NCBI GenBank assembly: GCA_029961685.1
Contig: JARWKL010000008.1
Coordinates: forward strand, 22,973,981-23,037,980
Direction of reading: 5' to 3'
DNA from: Aristolochia californica
Lineage: Eukaryota > Streptophyta > Magnoliopsida > Piperales > Aristolochiaceae
DNA length: 64,000 bases
In this document: piece by piece, positions 21,870 through 33,899 of the stretch
How positions within the stretch are numbered: position 1 is the stretch's first letter
Layout: each line of letters starts with the position of its first letter
Made by a program: the position numbers and the translations under genes
The notes under the pieces: model-generated
Told to the model about the DNA's origin: nothing
What the model saw: only the letters and a program-made list of their open reading frames with translations
Database searches by the model: none

Positions 21870-22760
21870 GACAATACTTAGTGAAACACATATGAACTTG
21901 AGTCATTACTTTGAAATCAAGTTTATTACTTGTTGGGGTTGTTTAAAAAAAATTCAAGTGTTGATATACCCTTATTTTGAAATCAATTAAATATTCTCAA
22001 TCATGTAAGTATGAACTAAAGATCTTACACTTTGGAATCATCAAAGTTGTTAAGAATATTCCGTGTAGGCTTGTATTGTGGAATCATCATGTTATTTGAG
22101 CTCCTTTATAGACAATCCCCTTATTTGAAAAATAAAAGATTTATTTGCGCTTTAAAATTTGAAATCAAGTCAATGAGGACTTGTTAAGTAGCAATTACAT
22201 TAGGCACATAAAATTGGTTTTGTTTATATTTTATATTTGTATTGTAATATTTTTCTATTTGAGAGACTATTATGAATGGTTGAATTGTAAAAAAAGTAAG
22301 ATTTATAAGCTTTGATTAAGTTTTGTGTACGTAAGACTATCTTCATCTCAAATTGTTTGAGAAAAACTAGTATAGTTGAGGAATAAAGCCTAGTAAGCCT
22401 TGTTTGTTTCTACTGATAGTAAGTCCTTGTGTGGGTTGGAGCTGCTAAAAATCCTTATATAGGTCTAAATTTGTGTAACTTAGTGAGATGCTACAAATAC
22501 TTTTTGGGCTTAGGCAACAAGATTTGGGTATATATGTAGTTTATTGCTATAAAAATCTATGTGAATGTGTGCATTGTTATTAGTTGTTGTGGTCAATTGA
22601 GTGTCATAAGTTCGAGTGTGGGTAACATTATAATTAGTTGTAAAGATAATTGATGTAAGTATTATATAGGATCGTAAGTCATCATAAATTCTTGTGTGAT
22701 TGATTATTTATGCTTGAACTTTGAGTTTGAAATTAATATTGTATATTGCATTATCTGAAA
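21870..22760 (+). repeat. LTR-like repeat with recurring TTTGAAATCAAG motif
   Basis: Short motifs of the type ACTTTGAAATCAAG recur several times between 21915 and 22175. A block containing 'agtaagtccttgtgtggg' and 'aaaaatctatgtgaatgtg' follows. The whole segment reappears in reverse at about 32830-33700, and its second half again at 63290-63790. It has no coding content. It is probably an LTR or LTR remnant of a copia family; its ends were not determined. Confidence 0.6.
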
Positions 22761-24145
22761 TTATGAATACACTTAATGGCAAAAAGGAAAGAAATAGAAA
22801 ATAACAATAAATGTTAATAAAACTATGCACCCCTTTAGGTTTGGTCCAAAAGGAATTGTACAATTAATTCAATTGAATGTATGCTAGAAATAAAAAATGA
22901 TTCAATTGCCGTTTTCTAGGATTTTGTTAATTTTTTATGAATTAGTTATATGTTAGAATGACACTGTTATTAAGCTTTAAGTATTATTTTTTAAAATTTT
23001 TATTATATATTTTATCTAGTATTTTATTACCTACTTATTCACCTGATTACCGATTCTATTATTTGATAAATAAGTAAATAAGAGGTATATAAAATAACTT
23101 ATTTGATTGTAGAACAAGTTATATATAAATAGAATCATATATGAAGTAACTTATTCTATTCTATTTGTATACTATTATTGTGTACCATAAGTTTGTGTCT
23201 AAGACCCACCCTTTAATAAGATATTTGTGGAATGTAGTGGTGTAGTGAGTATCTTTTTGTTGGTTGATCAATCGAGGTAACCTCTCATTCAAGCCACCTC
23301 TCAAGTCTTAACATCCTACTAACAGGGCCAAAAATAGGTAAAGAATTCTTGTAATTTGTTTGATGGCCACTGTTTAGAGTAATACCTGGTACCACCTTCT
23401 TGACAACCTAATTTCTTCAACTTTCAAATTGAAATAAATCTGAGGGAAAAGGCTTTCTGAAAAGAAAAGCCTAATTGTGCCCAGTATCTCCCTAACCTTG
23501 ACTTGACCTTGACCATCGCCGAGGCGGGACCCATGGCTTTGAAAGAGTCCCCGGCGGAAATCGCTTTTGAATTTTAACAAACACAGTGAGTGCATGAAAA
23601 CTACATAAAAATTAAATTTCCATAAACTGAAGGGGACAAAGCAAAGTTTCAGAAAAAGGTAAAGGTTAAAAAAATGTTAAAATTAGTCCCAATCTCATTA
23701 TCCCAGCTGCGACCCAATTTGGGACGGTGGAGCATCGAATGGTGTGCCCATTCTCATTTTCTGCTTCTGCTCCACTCCGTGAGTGAAAATGGAATCGGAT
23801 CAATTGGGGTATCTAATGGCAGAGATTATGGAATAAGTCTTATTAATAACTGGGCTTTTCGTGCAAGAAATCCATAATACGTGTCTTTGTCTATAATTTG
23901 AATCTCATCCTTGACAGTCCACCGGCAACGAGACACCGGAGTTGGAGAGAAAAGAAAGGAAGTGGCGCAAAAACAAAAAAGAAAAAGAAGGAAAGAGCAA
24001 AAAGTAAAAGTAAAGCCTGCAGTTCGGCTCTCCTCTCCTGCCTGCCTACTAACCGCATTTGATCCATGCCGACCAACTGAACCTCCTTCGTTCCGTCTAG
24101 TTCGTTTTTTTCTTCCTCTTCTCGTTGAGAACACAATTCTTTCCC
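22761..24145. other. Region upstream of the PI-PLC gene; no other gene seen
   Basis: AT-rich sequence to about 23300, then more mixed sequence leading to the PI-PLC start. Open frames near 23374-24200 on both strands are short and low in complexity. The 23880-24145 stretch just before the start ATG has pyrimidine-rich blocks and may include the promoter and 5' untranslated region. No clear TATA box could be assigned. Confidence 0.4.
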
Positions 24146-26156
24146 ATGTCTAAGCTGCTTCTCTCTGTCAAACATAGACAGTCGATCGTTCCTGCACATG
24201 GGTATCTCTTACTTTCTCTAATTTCGGCCATACTCTCCAGTGCAAATTGCCAGGTGACTTCTTCTTTTCTCTTTTTGACGCAGTTTCTTGGAGTTCATCT
24301 TATCTTTAGTATGTGAGGAAAAAAAACTTAAAGCTGTATTTTGTTGTTTCTGGAGACCTGCTCGTCTGCTACCGAGTGTGGTCCGGGTCTGTACTGTGGG
24401 AACTGCCCCTCGACCGGGAAGAATCAACCTACTTGTATTCGAGGCCAGGTGAATCAACCCACATCAATGGTATGTTCCCGTCTTCTTTTAAGTCCTCCAT
24501 TTTACGTTCTTTATTTTTGGAAATTTTTTACTTTTGATTTTTTTTCTTGTTCTGTACAATTCGGTGTGGGCATGTTGTGTGCAGGTAAACGGACTTCCCT
24601 TTAACAAATACTCATGGCTGGTGACCCACAATTCATTTTCAATTGTGAATGCGCCATCTCTTACTGGGATCCCCAGGGTCACATTTTACAATCAGGAGGA
24701 TTCGGTTACAAATCAGTTGAGGGTACATTGTTAAATTTGCTGTTGAATGGAGTTGCTTTTTTATCCCTTCGTTCCTTTTCTGTTCCTGATCGTTTTAATG
24801 GTTTTCTTAGAATGGTGTAAGGGGGTTGATGCTGGATATGTATGACTTCGAAGGTGACATCTGGCTTTGTCATTCGTTCAAGGGGCAGTGTTATGACATA
24901 ACTGCTTTTGTAAGTGATGATTTCATAATGCGAGTTAAATTTAAATGATTACTATTAAGATTCCTGCAATACAAAATTACTGCATTTACCTCCTATTTAT
25001 AGATTACCATTTCCTTTTGTGACTGCGATGTTCATGACGAGATCTGAAATGCTTACTTTGAGTTGTTGTATCTGCTGATAGGAACCTGCCATTAATACAT
25101 TAAAGGAAGTTGAGGCTTTTTTGACAGAAAACCCATCAGAGATCATAACTATTATCATTGAAGATTATGTCCACACTGCCAAAGGCTTAACTAATGTGTT
25201 CACGAATGCCGGCCTCATGAAGTACTGGTTTCCAGTCTCACAAATGCCAACAGATGGCAGAGACTGGCCCACTATCACTGATATGATAGAAAAAAATCAA
25301 CGACTTCTGGTTTTCACTTCAGTTGCATCAAAAGAAGCTGATGAAGGAATTGCATACCAGTGGAGATACATGATTGAAAATGAGTGTAAGTTCATTATAG
25401 CCTTGGAGTGCTCTAACTATAGGTTTATGTTGATTTTTTATACGTCTTATAAAGAACAGAAACTGATTGTGGGTCACTCTGAAATGTTTTTGGCAGCGGG
25501 AGACCCTGGAGTTGTTCAGGGATCATGTCCTAACAGAAAGGAATCCCAACCACTCCGATCAACAAATTCAGCTTTGTTTTTACAGAACTACTTCCCCACA
25601 TTTCCTACCGAAAGTGAAGCATGTAAAGAAAATTCTGGTAGCTTAGCTGCAATGGTAGAGACCTGTTTCAAAGCAGCAGGAACCAGAATGCCCAACTTTC
25701 TGGCTGTGAACTTTTACATGGTATTAAAACTTTACTCTCATACTGAGTGATAAAAATAAAATAAAATCAAATGACTGTTTGATGTTTTGCAGAGGAGTGA
25801 TGGTGTGGGTGCCTTTGGGGCTATAGACAGAATGAATGGCCAAACATTGTGTGGATGTAACACTGTCGCTGCATGCCAGGTGGGTCCTCATTGTGTGGAT
25901 GTTTGTTTCTTTGAGAGGCATTGTTTCTTGATATCTCAATTTTTAGTGTAACTCATGATTTATGCAGGCAGGGGCACCAGCAGGAATTTGTAAAAGCACG
26001 GGTGACCTCAATAGAACTCCTCCAGCGGATACTGGGGATGAGAGGAACTATTCTGGATCTGTACAATTTGCGGCATCTGTTCCAAAACATCAGTTTTCAG
26101 ATGTATTTCTTTTCTACTATTTCTGTCTTGCACTTGTGATGTTGCTTTTGTTATAA
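24146..26156 (+). CDS. PI-PLC X-domain-containing protein, GPI-anchored, eight exons
   Basis: Predicted exons: 24146-24253, 24356-24469, 24585-24722, 24811-24909, 25082-25385, 25497-25720, 25793-25879, 25968-26156. All introns fit GT...AG and the joins keep frame, giving about 420 residues, close to the Arabidopsis At5g67130-type family. Residues 1-36 form a signal peptide (LLLSLISAILSSANC). A Cys-rich segment (CGPGLYCGNCPS) follows, then the PLC-like X domain with the paired histidines THN (about 89) and LCH (about 141) and DMYDFEGD. The last 17 residues are hydrophobic (LALVMLLLL), a typical GPI signal, so the product probably sits on the outer plasma membrane or wall face. The family is PLC-like, but its true substrate in plants is not established. 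Nothing is visibly broken; it is the only intact gene in the window. The exon 2 acceptor (after TGGAG at 24355) is the least certain junction. Confidence 0.9.
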
Positions 26157-26979
26157 TAACCAGTCTATTTGCAGAAGCTAATTTAAGATTAAAAGGAGTT
26201 TCTTCTGCAATGGTTTCTGTTACATAATTTTGGCTTGCCTCATGTTGAAAGACCTGTTGGATGGCCAACATGTCAGCTGTTTATTTTAGGATAGGCATGC
26301 TTGGGGATTTTTGTCACTTCAAATGCTGCCAAATGCATAATTTCTTGAGGTAATTTACTTTATGATTCTGATGTCAGGTTGATTTTCTTCTGCCAGTTGC
26401 TATTTACTTTTTTCTTAAATGCCTTCTCGTGACTCTGTACATGATTGTCATTTTTAGATGCTTGTGCATTGATCCATGTGGGTTTGTGGGTCACAATTTC
26501 CCAATAATTAAACTGTTGCTATATTTATCATAATCAAGTTGTTGATCATGTGTATGCTGTTTCCAATTTACATTTAATTTTCTCCAAAACTTTAATCTCA
26601 AGTACACTGCTGTATAAAGGGTTTCTAGGGGAAGAAAAATGTGTAATTTGACATCCTTATCACATACTGGCTTTTGGGCAGGTGAATTGTTCTACAAGGC
26701 TCTTGGCCTATTGCAAAGACGTTAATTTTTTTTTTTTTTCAGTAAATGGATGAGATACTATAAAGTCCAGTGAGAAAGAAACTTAAGAGGGCTGCTACCT
26801 ATCTTGACTCCTTTTAAAATTTCTTTAAGTGCTAACAATCAATAGTATCGCGTGGTATTTACGCTTTTAGTTAATTCACTTTGTTCAGGTTGCGAAATGA
26901 CACTTTCATCAATTTTCCCTAAATCCAATTATAATACTGCCACTATAGAGACTTAAACAATTCAATAGACAACAAAAAT
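26157..26979. other. 3' flank of the PI-PLC gene; no gene seen
   Basis: Probably 3' untranslated sequence at first, then AT-rich intergenic DNA with a T tract near 26727-26740. It ends where a copia LTR begins at 26980, less than 0.9 kb from the stop codon. Confidence 0.5.
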
Positions 26980-27568
26980 TGTTACAATGTGGGACCCACC
27001 ATGAGGACGTGGGACACCAAGAAGAGTCCTCATCCAAGCTAGCACGGGTTAAGGAGTTAAGGAGTTAAGAAGCACAAGCTGAAATGAGTTAGAAGACTTG
27101 AAGATCAAGTGGGACCCACAAATATCCCACAAGCTGGCAACCTTAACAAGATGAGATGGAAGATCATGAGGGACCCACAAGGATAAGGCCACGAGCTGGC
27201 CTCCTCCCTTATATTCACGTGATTGAAGAAAGAGTTCTAGTTCAACTCATATTAGTCTTCTAGTAGATTGTTTTGAATAGACTTATCTTAGAGAGTTAGA
27301 GTTGGAATGTAATTAGGAGATTGAAAGGCTAATTGTATAAGGACTCTACCTCTTCCTCTACTATAAATAGAGGTGTTGTAATTCAGAATTAATCAAGTTA
27401 CACATCTCCTTCTTGAGTTAATCTCTCCCTCTCTCTTTGCTTGGCGCATACCTCTTTTTCTCTTTTCTTTTTTTCTTCTTTCTACCCGAGAGCTCTTCTT
27501 CCCTATTCTTTTTTTTCTTTCTTCTTTCTCTTGCTCGGAATATTGGAAAAGGGATCCTAAATTCAACA
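26980..27568 (+). repeat. 5' LTR of copia element C
   Basis: It is 589 bp, starting TGTTACAATGTGGG and ending AAATTCAACA. A TATA-like CTATAAATAG (27361-27370) lies downstream of the U3-type region, followed by pyrimidine-rich sequence. Confidence 0.92.
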
Positions 27569-27580
27569 TGGTATCAGAGC
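27569..27580 (+). other. Primer-binding site of copia element C
   Basis: TGGTATCAGAGC directly follows the LTR and exactly matches the complement of the initiator-Met tRNA 3' end. Confidence 0.92.
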
Positions 27581-28063
27581 ATTAAATTTAGGATCCCTCG
27601 TCAAAGGAATGCTCTAAAGAAGTGATGATCAACACCACTCAAAGAAGGCTCTTTTGTGAAGGAAGAACACAAGCCGTGAGATAAGTGCTTCAAATTTTTT
27701 TTTGCTTCATGTTACTGGTTTCCGATTTTAGAAGATGATTTAAGGATGAGTATGTGAATGCTTTCATCTTATTATATTATGGATATGCATGCCTCTCTAT
27801 CTAGAAGAAGCTATCAAAATAGTTTTGTCGGTTTGGAAATTCTATTAACTGAGACCAGTCCATGATCAGATTGTTGGAATTTTTTTCGTGGGTACAAGAG
27901 TTCCTTGATATAGAAGATGGTTATTGAGTCTCTTATGAGTGGTATTAGAGGAAAAAAAATCAAAATAATAATTTAGCATTAATGCTAAAATTCCCCATAC
28001 ATCGAGTTGTTTGAAGAGTACTACTTGGTGTTATTATTAGAATTTTTGGAAGAAGGGCCTATC

Positions 28064-29110
28064 ATGGCTGAAGAGAATATGAATATCAAAAGTGATATAC
28101 TAAGAATTACCACCATACCCTTACGTTGGGTATAAAATTTTATGAGTTGGTGCACATTGGTTCGGAGGTTCCTTATAACAAAAGACCTACTTGGTCACCT
28201 CACCACCCGAGGATCACCTATTGATGAAGATGATATTTTTTATAATAAATTGTTGAAAAATGATATTTTGTTGATTAGTTGGCAAATTAATAACATGGAA
28301 GAACATGTCTCCAACAATGTCATTAATCTTGACACTACTAAATAAATTTGGGAGACATGTGCTAAATTGTACTCTTACCCGGATACTCTACATAGACCAT
28401 ATGACATTCTCCAAAGAATATTGAATACTAAACAAGGAGAAAATATCCATGAGTACTTGGCCCGCTTTAGAGGTTTTCTTCAAGAGTGGAAGTTAGCTCA
28501 GCCTTCAACCACATATATTTCTATCCAAGTCAAGCAGAAGGAAGCCTTAATTATTGCTATTTGCCTTGCAAATGTTAAACCCATCTTGAGATTGCTAAGA
28601 GTCAACTTCTGAGTGCTTTTGTTGTCCCCAAGTTTGATGATGTATGTGCAACACTACTTCGTATTTCAGACACTTCTTCCTTAACTACTGAAGTATCATC
28701 CGCTATGTATTCCGATCATAGAGGATCATCATCTGACCGCGGCCGAGGCCGAGGCAGAGGTGGAAGGACTGGTGCTGGCAAAGCAGATGGGAAAGAATGT
28801 ACTCATTGTAAAAAAATTGGTCACACTATAGATCAATGCTATAACAAGGATTCCAAGGCATGCAGTTACTGTGGACAATATGGCCATTATAAAGAAATAT
28901 GCTATAAAGCCAATGAACAATTAGAATTGACAAGGGCTAATCAAGCCTTTGTAAGTGATACAAAAGAAGAACAACCCACAAAATCAGCAGCACAAATTTT
29001 TTTTACTAATGAAGGGTATGAGCTATTTCAGAAAATGAAGACAATGCTGGGTTCTTCTCCTAGTTCCTCCGCAACTACTGCTGCCACTACCGCTTCAGGT
29101 ATGCTACCTA
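28064..29110 (+). pseudogene. copia gag (element C), degraded
   Basis: Gag probably starts at ATG 28064 (MAEENMNIK). Stops fall near 28132 and 28342 and a frameshift near 28590. Conserved parts include RFLITKDLLGHL, INNMEEHVSNNV and ILNTKQGENIHEYLARF. After an Arg/Gly-rich stretch (about 28735-28775) come two zinc knuckles, CTHCKKIGHTIDQC and CSYCGQYGHYKEIC (about 28798-28905), one more than in element B. Gag would form the particle and bind element RNA. Confidence 0.85.
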
Positions 29111-29119
29111 CCTCATCTT

Positions 29120-30390
29120 CATCCTGGATAATTGACTTAGGAGCCTCTGAGTATCTTATAGGTAACAAAAATTTATTACATTCTCTATCTCCGAGTTTTT
29201 CACACAAGTTTGTTACCATAGGTGACGATTCTCAAACCAAAGTCTAAGGGAAAGGTTCCACTTTTGTCCTACCATCACTTCCACTCTCTGATATTCTTTT
29301 TGTTCCTATTTTCCCTTTGAATCTATTATCTGTTAGTCAGTTGACAAAATATTTTAATTACTGTATTACCTTCTCACCCATTTCATATGTCTTTCAAGAT
29401 CTTATAACGAAGCAGGTGATTGGTGGTGGCCATGAACAAGGGGGCTTTACTACTTGGACGTGCCAAAAATGAATATGGTTTCCACTACTGAAAATGAGAC
29501 ACGGTTATGGCACAATCAGTTGGGACATCCATCTGCACAGTCTCTTCATTATATGTTTCCTTCTCTTAAAGTAAGGTCAGAATTTCATTGTGAGGTTTGT
29601 CAATTGAGTAAACATCAAAGGAGTACATACTCTCCTCATCCAGAAGTCAAAAGTGTTACTCTATTTTCTTTAGTTTATACTGATGTTTGGGGGCCCTTGA
29701 GTGTCTCCAACATTTCTCAGGCAAAATATTTTATTACATTTATCGATGATTTCACTCGCACAACTTGGTTGTTTATATTTAAGGAGCGTTCTGAGATACC
29801 ATTTATTTTTAAGTCATTTCATGCTATAGTACTCACACTATTTGGTCAGAAAATAAAAATTCTCTGGTCTAATAATGCCAAAGAATATGTTTCCGAAGAC
29901 CTTGACTCTTTTTGTCAAGAAAATGACATTATCCATCAAACATCATGCGTCTACACTCCTCAAAAAAAGGTGTAGCCGAACGGAAAAATCGTCATATTCT
30001 TGAGGTAGCTCGAGGTTTATTATATGCCATGAAAGTTCCATACTTTTATTGGCCTCATGCAGTCCTTGCGGCTTGCTTTCTTATAAATCGTTTACCATCT
30101 TCCATTCTAGGTAATAAATCTCCTTACTCTAGATTATTACCAAATGATGATCCATTTACACTACCTTTGAAAGTCTTTGGATGTCAATGTTTTGTTCATA
30201 ATTAATTTCCTAGACATAGCAAACTTGATCCTAACTCTATCAAGTGTATCTTTTTGAGATACTCTCGCACATAAAAGGGTTATGTTTGTTATAGTCCCAC
30301 TCTTCAACGTTTATTTGTGTCCAAGGATGTAACATTTTTTTAAGACTCCTCATTTTATTCTGATAGTGCTCGTCCTGGTTTGTTCTCAGT
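29120..30390 (+). pseudogene. copia protease and integrase (element C), degraded
   Basis: The protease site reads WIIDLGASEYL near 29127-29159, so the Ser of DSGAS has become Leu. Integrase begins with the HHCC zinc region (LWHNQLGHPSAQSLHY and CEVCQLSKH, about 29500-29615) and continues with TDVWGPL (first Asp). The second motif reads WSNNAKEY near 29864-29886, where the expected catalytic Asp is Asn. A frameshift near 29965 precedes VAERKNRH, the third acidic motif. The C-terminal part (YFYWPHAVLAACFLINRLPSS) reaches a TAA near 30203. Both key changes argue against activity. Confidence 0.87.
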
Positions 30391-30599
30391 ACCAGGTTCC
30401 CCTCGACCGGTTGTGCCTCGTGATACAGAGATTATTCAACCCCAAAGCAAGTGGTCGGCACCACCCCTGCCGAGTTAACAGATCCAACAGAGGTAAGTCC
30501 TTCATCACCAGTTATTTTTGGCCCTCAATATGATACTCGTCCTATTGCTATAAGGAAAGAACCTAGATCATGCACTAGACCTTCTACTTCTCATCCCAT

Positions 30600-32160
30600 T
30601 TAAAATTTGTGTCTCATCATCGCCTCTCACCTTTATGTTGTCAGTTTCTTTCTTCTATTTCCTCCATATCTATTCCACAGTCCTATCAGGAGGCTCTACA
30701 ACATCCAGGGTGGAAGGCATCAATGGATGAAGAAATGAAGGCACTTAATGACAATCATACATGGTCACTGGTTCCTCTTCCAACAAATAAAAAACCCGTT
30801 GGTTGCAAGTAGGTTTGTACTGTCAAACATAATCCGGATGGGTCAATTGCACGACTGAAGGCTCGACTGGTTGCCAAAGGTTATACTCAGTGTTATGGAA
30901 TTGATTATGAAGAAACTTTCTCTCCAATGGCAAAAATGAACTCGGTACGTATATTATTATCTCTGGCGGCCAATTCATTATGGCGATATATCAACTTGAT
31001 GTGAAAAATGCATTTCTTAATGGTGATATTAAAGAAGAAATTTATATGCAACAACCACCTGGGTATGTAGTTGAGGGGGAGTCAGTATGCCGCCTAAAAA
31101 AATCTTTATATGGTCTAAAGCAGTCCCCTCGGGCATTGTTTGAGAAATTTAGTCAAGCCCTCGTACGGGCCAGCTTTTACAGATGCTTTGGAGATCACTC
31201 AGTTTTTGTTGAAAATACACCGAGAGGTAAGGTGATTCTGGCTGTATATGTTGATGATATCATTTTAACTGGTAGTGATTCCGAGGGCATCCAGAAAACA
31301 AAGGAAAAAATATGTGCTGAATTCAAGACGATGGATCTTGGACTAAAATATTTTTTGGGTATTGAAGTATTACAATCCAGACATGGGATTGGGCTATCCC
31401 TAAGGAAGTATGCCCTTGATCTACTGGAGGAGACAAGAATGATGGGATGCAAACCAGCAGACACACCTATGGACTCAAATACAAAATTATTTGGAGGCAC
31501 TGGAGAAGATGTAGATATTGGGAAATATCAAAGGCTAGTGGGAAGACTTATTTACCTGTGTGTAACAAGGCCGGATATTTCATATGCAGTAAATATGGTA
31601 AGTCAATACATGCGCAAGCCACAACTTAGTCATTGGCAAGCACTTGAAAGGATACTACGATATCTAAAAGGAGCTCCAGGAAGAGGGATTCTCTATAAAA
31701 ACCATGGTCACTTCAATATCGAAGGATTCTCAGATGCAGACTGGGCCGGATCCCCAGATGACAAAAAATCTACTTCGGGATTTTGTATGATGGTTGGAGG
31801 GAATTTGGTTACATGGAAAAGCAAGAAGCAAAATGTAGTAGCACGGTCTAGTGCAGTAGCAGAATACAGAGCCATGGTACACACTGTTAGTGAACTCCTA
31901 TGGATAAGATCTCTTCTCACTGAATTGGGATTCTACAAAGAAGCTCCGATAGATCTATACTGTGATAATCAAGTACCAATACACATTACATTGAATCCAG
32001 TCTTTCATGAAAGAAGTATATTGAAGTGGACTGCCATTTTATACGATAAAAGTTCCAAGCAGGTTTCTTATGTCTAAAACATATATCATCACAAAGTCAA
32101 GTTGCAGATATTCTCACCAAGCTATTTACTCACAAGATTATGTCTATCATATGCAGCAAG
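30600..32160 (+). pseudogene. copia reverse transcriptase and RNase H (element C), nearly open
   Basis: RT starts near QEALQHPGWKASMDEEMKAL (30687), is interrupted by a TAG at 30811, and continues in long open frames. The frame 30980-32077 has [34 protein letters not shown], the catalytic YVDD (31247-31258), and RNase H motifs DADWAGSPDDKKSTSGF and AEYRAM, ending in VFHER. A one-base change near 32015 shifts the final RNase H residues. This is the best preserved polymerase in the window. Confidence 0.9.
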
Positions 32161-32203
32161 CTGGACATTTATGATGTCTTCTCACCCCCAGCTTGTGGGG
32201 GAG

Positions 32204-32811
32204 TGTTACAATGTGGGACCCACCATGGTGCTCGAGCTGGTGGGATCCACCATGAGGACGTGGGACACCAAGAAGAGTCCTTACCCAAGCTAGCACGAGT
32301 TAATTAGTTAAGAAGCACAAGCTGAAATGAGTTAGAAGACTTGAAGATCAAGTGTGACCCACAAATATCCCACGAGCTGGCAACCTTATCAAGATGAGCT
32401 GGAAGATCATGAGGGACCCACAAGGATAAGGCCACGAGCTGGCCTCCTCCCTTATATTCACGTGATTGAAGAAAGAGTTCTAGTTCAACTCATATTGGTC
32501 TTCTAGTAGATTGTTTTGAATAGACTTATCTTAGAGAGTTAGAGTTGGAATGTAATTAGGAGATTGAAAGGCTAATTGTATAAGGACTCTACCTCTTCCT
32601 CTACTATAAATAGAGGTGTTGTAATTCGGAATTAATCAAGTTACACATCTCCTTCTTGAGTTAATCTCTCCCTCTCTCTTTGCTTGGCGCATACCTCTTT
32701 TTCTCTTTTCCTTTTTTCTTCTCTCTACCCAAGAGCTCTTCTTCCCTTTTCTTCTTTTTCTTTCTTCTTTCTCTTGCTCAGAATATTGGAAAAGGGATCC
32801 TAAATTCAACA
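32204..32811 (+). repeat. 3' LTR of copia element C
   Basis: It is 608 bp and preceded by the polypurine tract GTGGGGGAG. Relative to the 5' LTR it has a 27-bp insert after base 24 that repeats 'ccaccatg' and lacks 8 bp in the 'gttaaggagttaag' repeat, which together explain the 19-bp length difference. TATA-like CTATAAATAG is repeated near 32603. Confidence 0.92.
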
Positions 32812-32829
32812 ACAACCAATTATAATGTA

Positions 32830-33700
32830 CACCTCCCATATAGATTTATAGCAGCAACTAGGTTGTCCAACTTAGACCCACAAAGGGATTTTCTAGTAGC
32901 TTATTAGGCAATCCTACTTAGACCCTCAAAAGGGATTTTGTAATAGTAGTTCACTAGGCACACTAGGCTTAGACCCACACAAGAATTTTTGACAACATTA
33001 CTCTGTGAAAGGATTTACGCTCAACAACATTAAACAAGGTTTAGCAGCCTTTTCTTTTTATCCATACAAGCTTTTCTTAAACCAATTGAGATGAGGATGG
33101 TCTTGCCTACACAAGGCTTGACCCAACTTTACAAGGGTTACTTGCTTACACTTAAGCCCGATTACAAAACCTTCTCAAATAGGCAAATATTTACAGTGCA
33201 AACATAAATTAAGTAAGCGCAACTAATCCTAGGTGCCTATGCAATGTAAATAGCAGCTCAATGGGTCCTTTATTGACCTGATTTTATATTTCAAAGTGCA
33301 TGTAAGATTTGGATTGGTTTTGAAATAGGGGGACAATATTGAAAAAGCAACTCAATTCAAATATTGATTTCACGGTACAAGCCCACAAATATTTTTATGA
33401 ACTACTTTAAAGATTTCAAAGTAAAAACTCTCATGTTTAGACACACTTGATCTAGTATTTCAAAGTACTTCCACATTGATGCTTGAATTTTTGAAATTCA
33501 GCTTCCAGATTTTAATGCTATGCAAAAGCCTTGACACATTTGTGTTCTTGAATGTATTAATAATTTCAAAGTAAATGAGCTAAGATTTTAGTAGAAAAAA
33601 TTGCTAAGCATAGATTTCAAAGTAAAAGCCCAAACAGTACTTTGCCCTTTGGGGGATTGCCTTTTCGAAAGCCCAAATTCAATCTCAATTTTGATTTCAA
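32830..33700 (-). repeat. LTR-like repeat with recurring ATTTCAAAGTA motif
   Basis: Reverse-orientation copy of the repeat at 21870-22760. ATTTCAAAGT(A) recurs about seven times between 33287 and 33705, and 'cacaaggcttgacccaactt' near 33110 matches the reverse of 63340-63365. It is non-coding. Together with its partner it forms a widely spaced inverted repeat around the PI-PLC gene and copia element C. Confidence 0.6.
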
Positions 33701-33899
33701 AGTATGGAGCACTTGGGAGATGTCGTGGAAGCCTTAGAAGTTGAGAGAGACATTGTTTGGAATGAAAACAACATAAATAAATGAGTTCTCAATGTTAAAA
33801 AATTGAGCCATTGAGCCCGGAAAGGAACATTGTCCTTTTTCTTATCTTGGTGACATCTTAACTAGAAATCATGATAAAATACTTAAAACTTTTCTTATG

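Larger units (their letters stand above)
26980..32811 (+). mobile_element. Ty1/copia retrotransposon C, full length with two LTRs
   Basis: Both LTRs, PBS, gag with two zinc knuckles, protease, integrase, RT, RNase H and polypurine tract are present in copia order. The two LTRs read almost the same apart from two small indels, suggesting a fairly recent insertion. Flanking 5-mers (aaaat before, acaac after) do not make a clean target duplication. Several stops and a mutated integrase residue make it non-autonomous now. Confidence 0.95.

Noticed and set aside
23826..24199. Minus-strand open frames upstream of the PI-PLC gene
   Set aside because: Lys/Arg/Glu-rich low-complexity frames opposite a pyrimidine-rich leader, with no recognisable motif.
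26975..32816. Target-site duplication for copia element C
   Set aside because: The flanking 5-mers are aaaat and acaac, which match at only three of five positions, too weak to claim.
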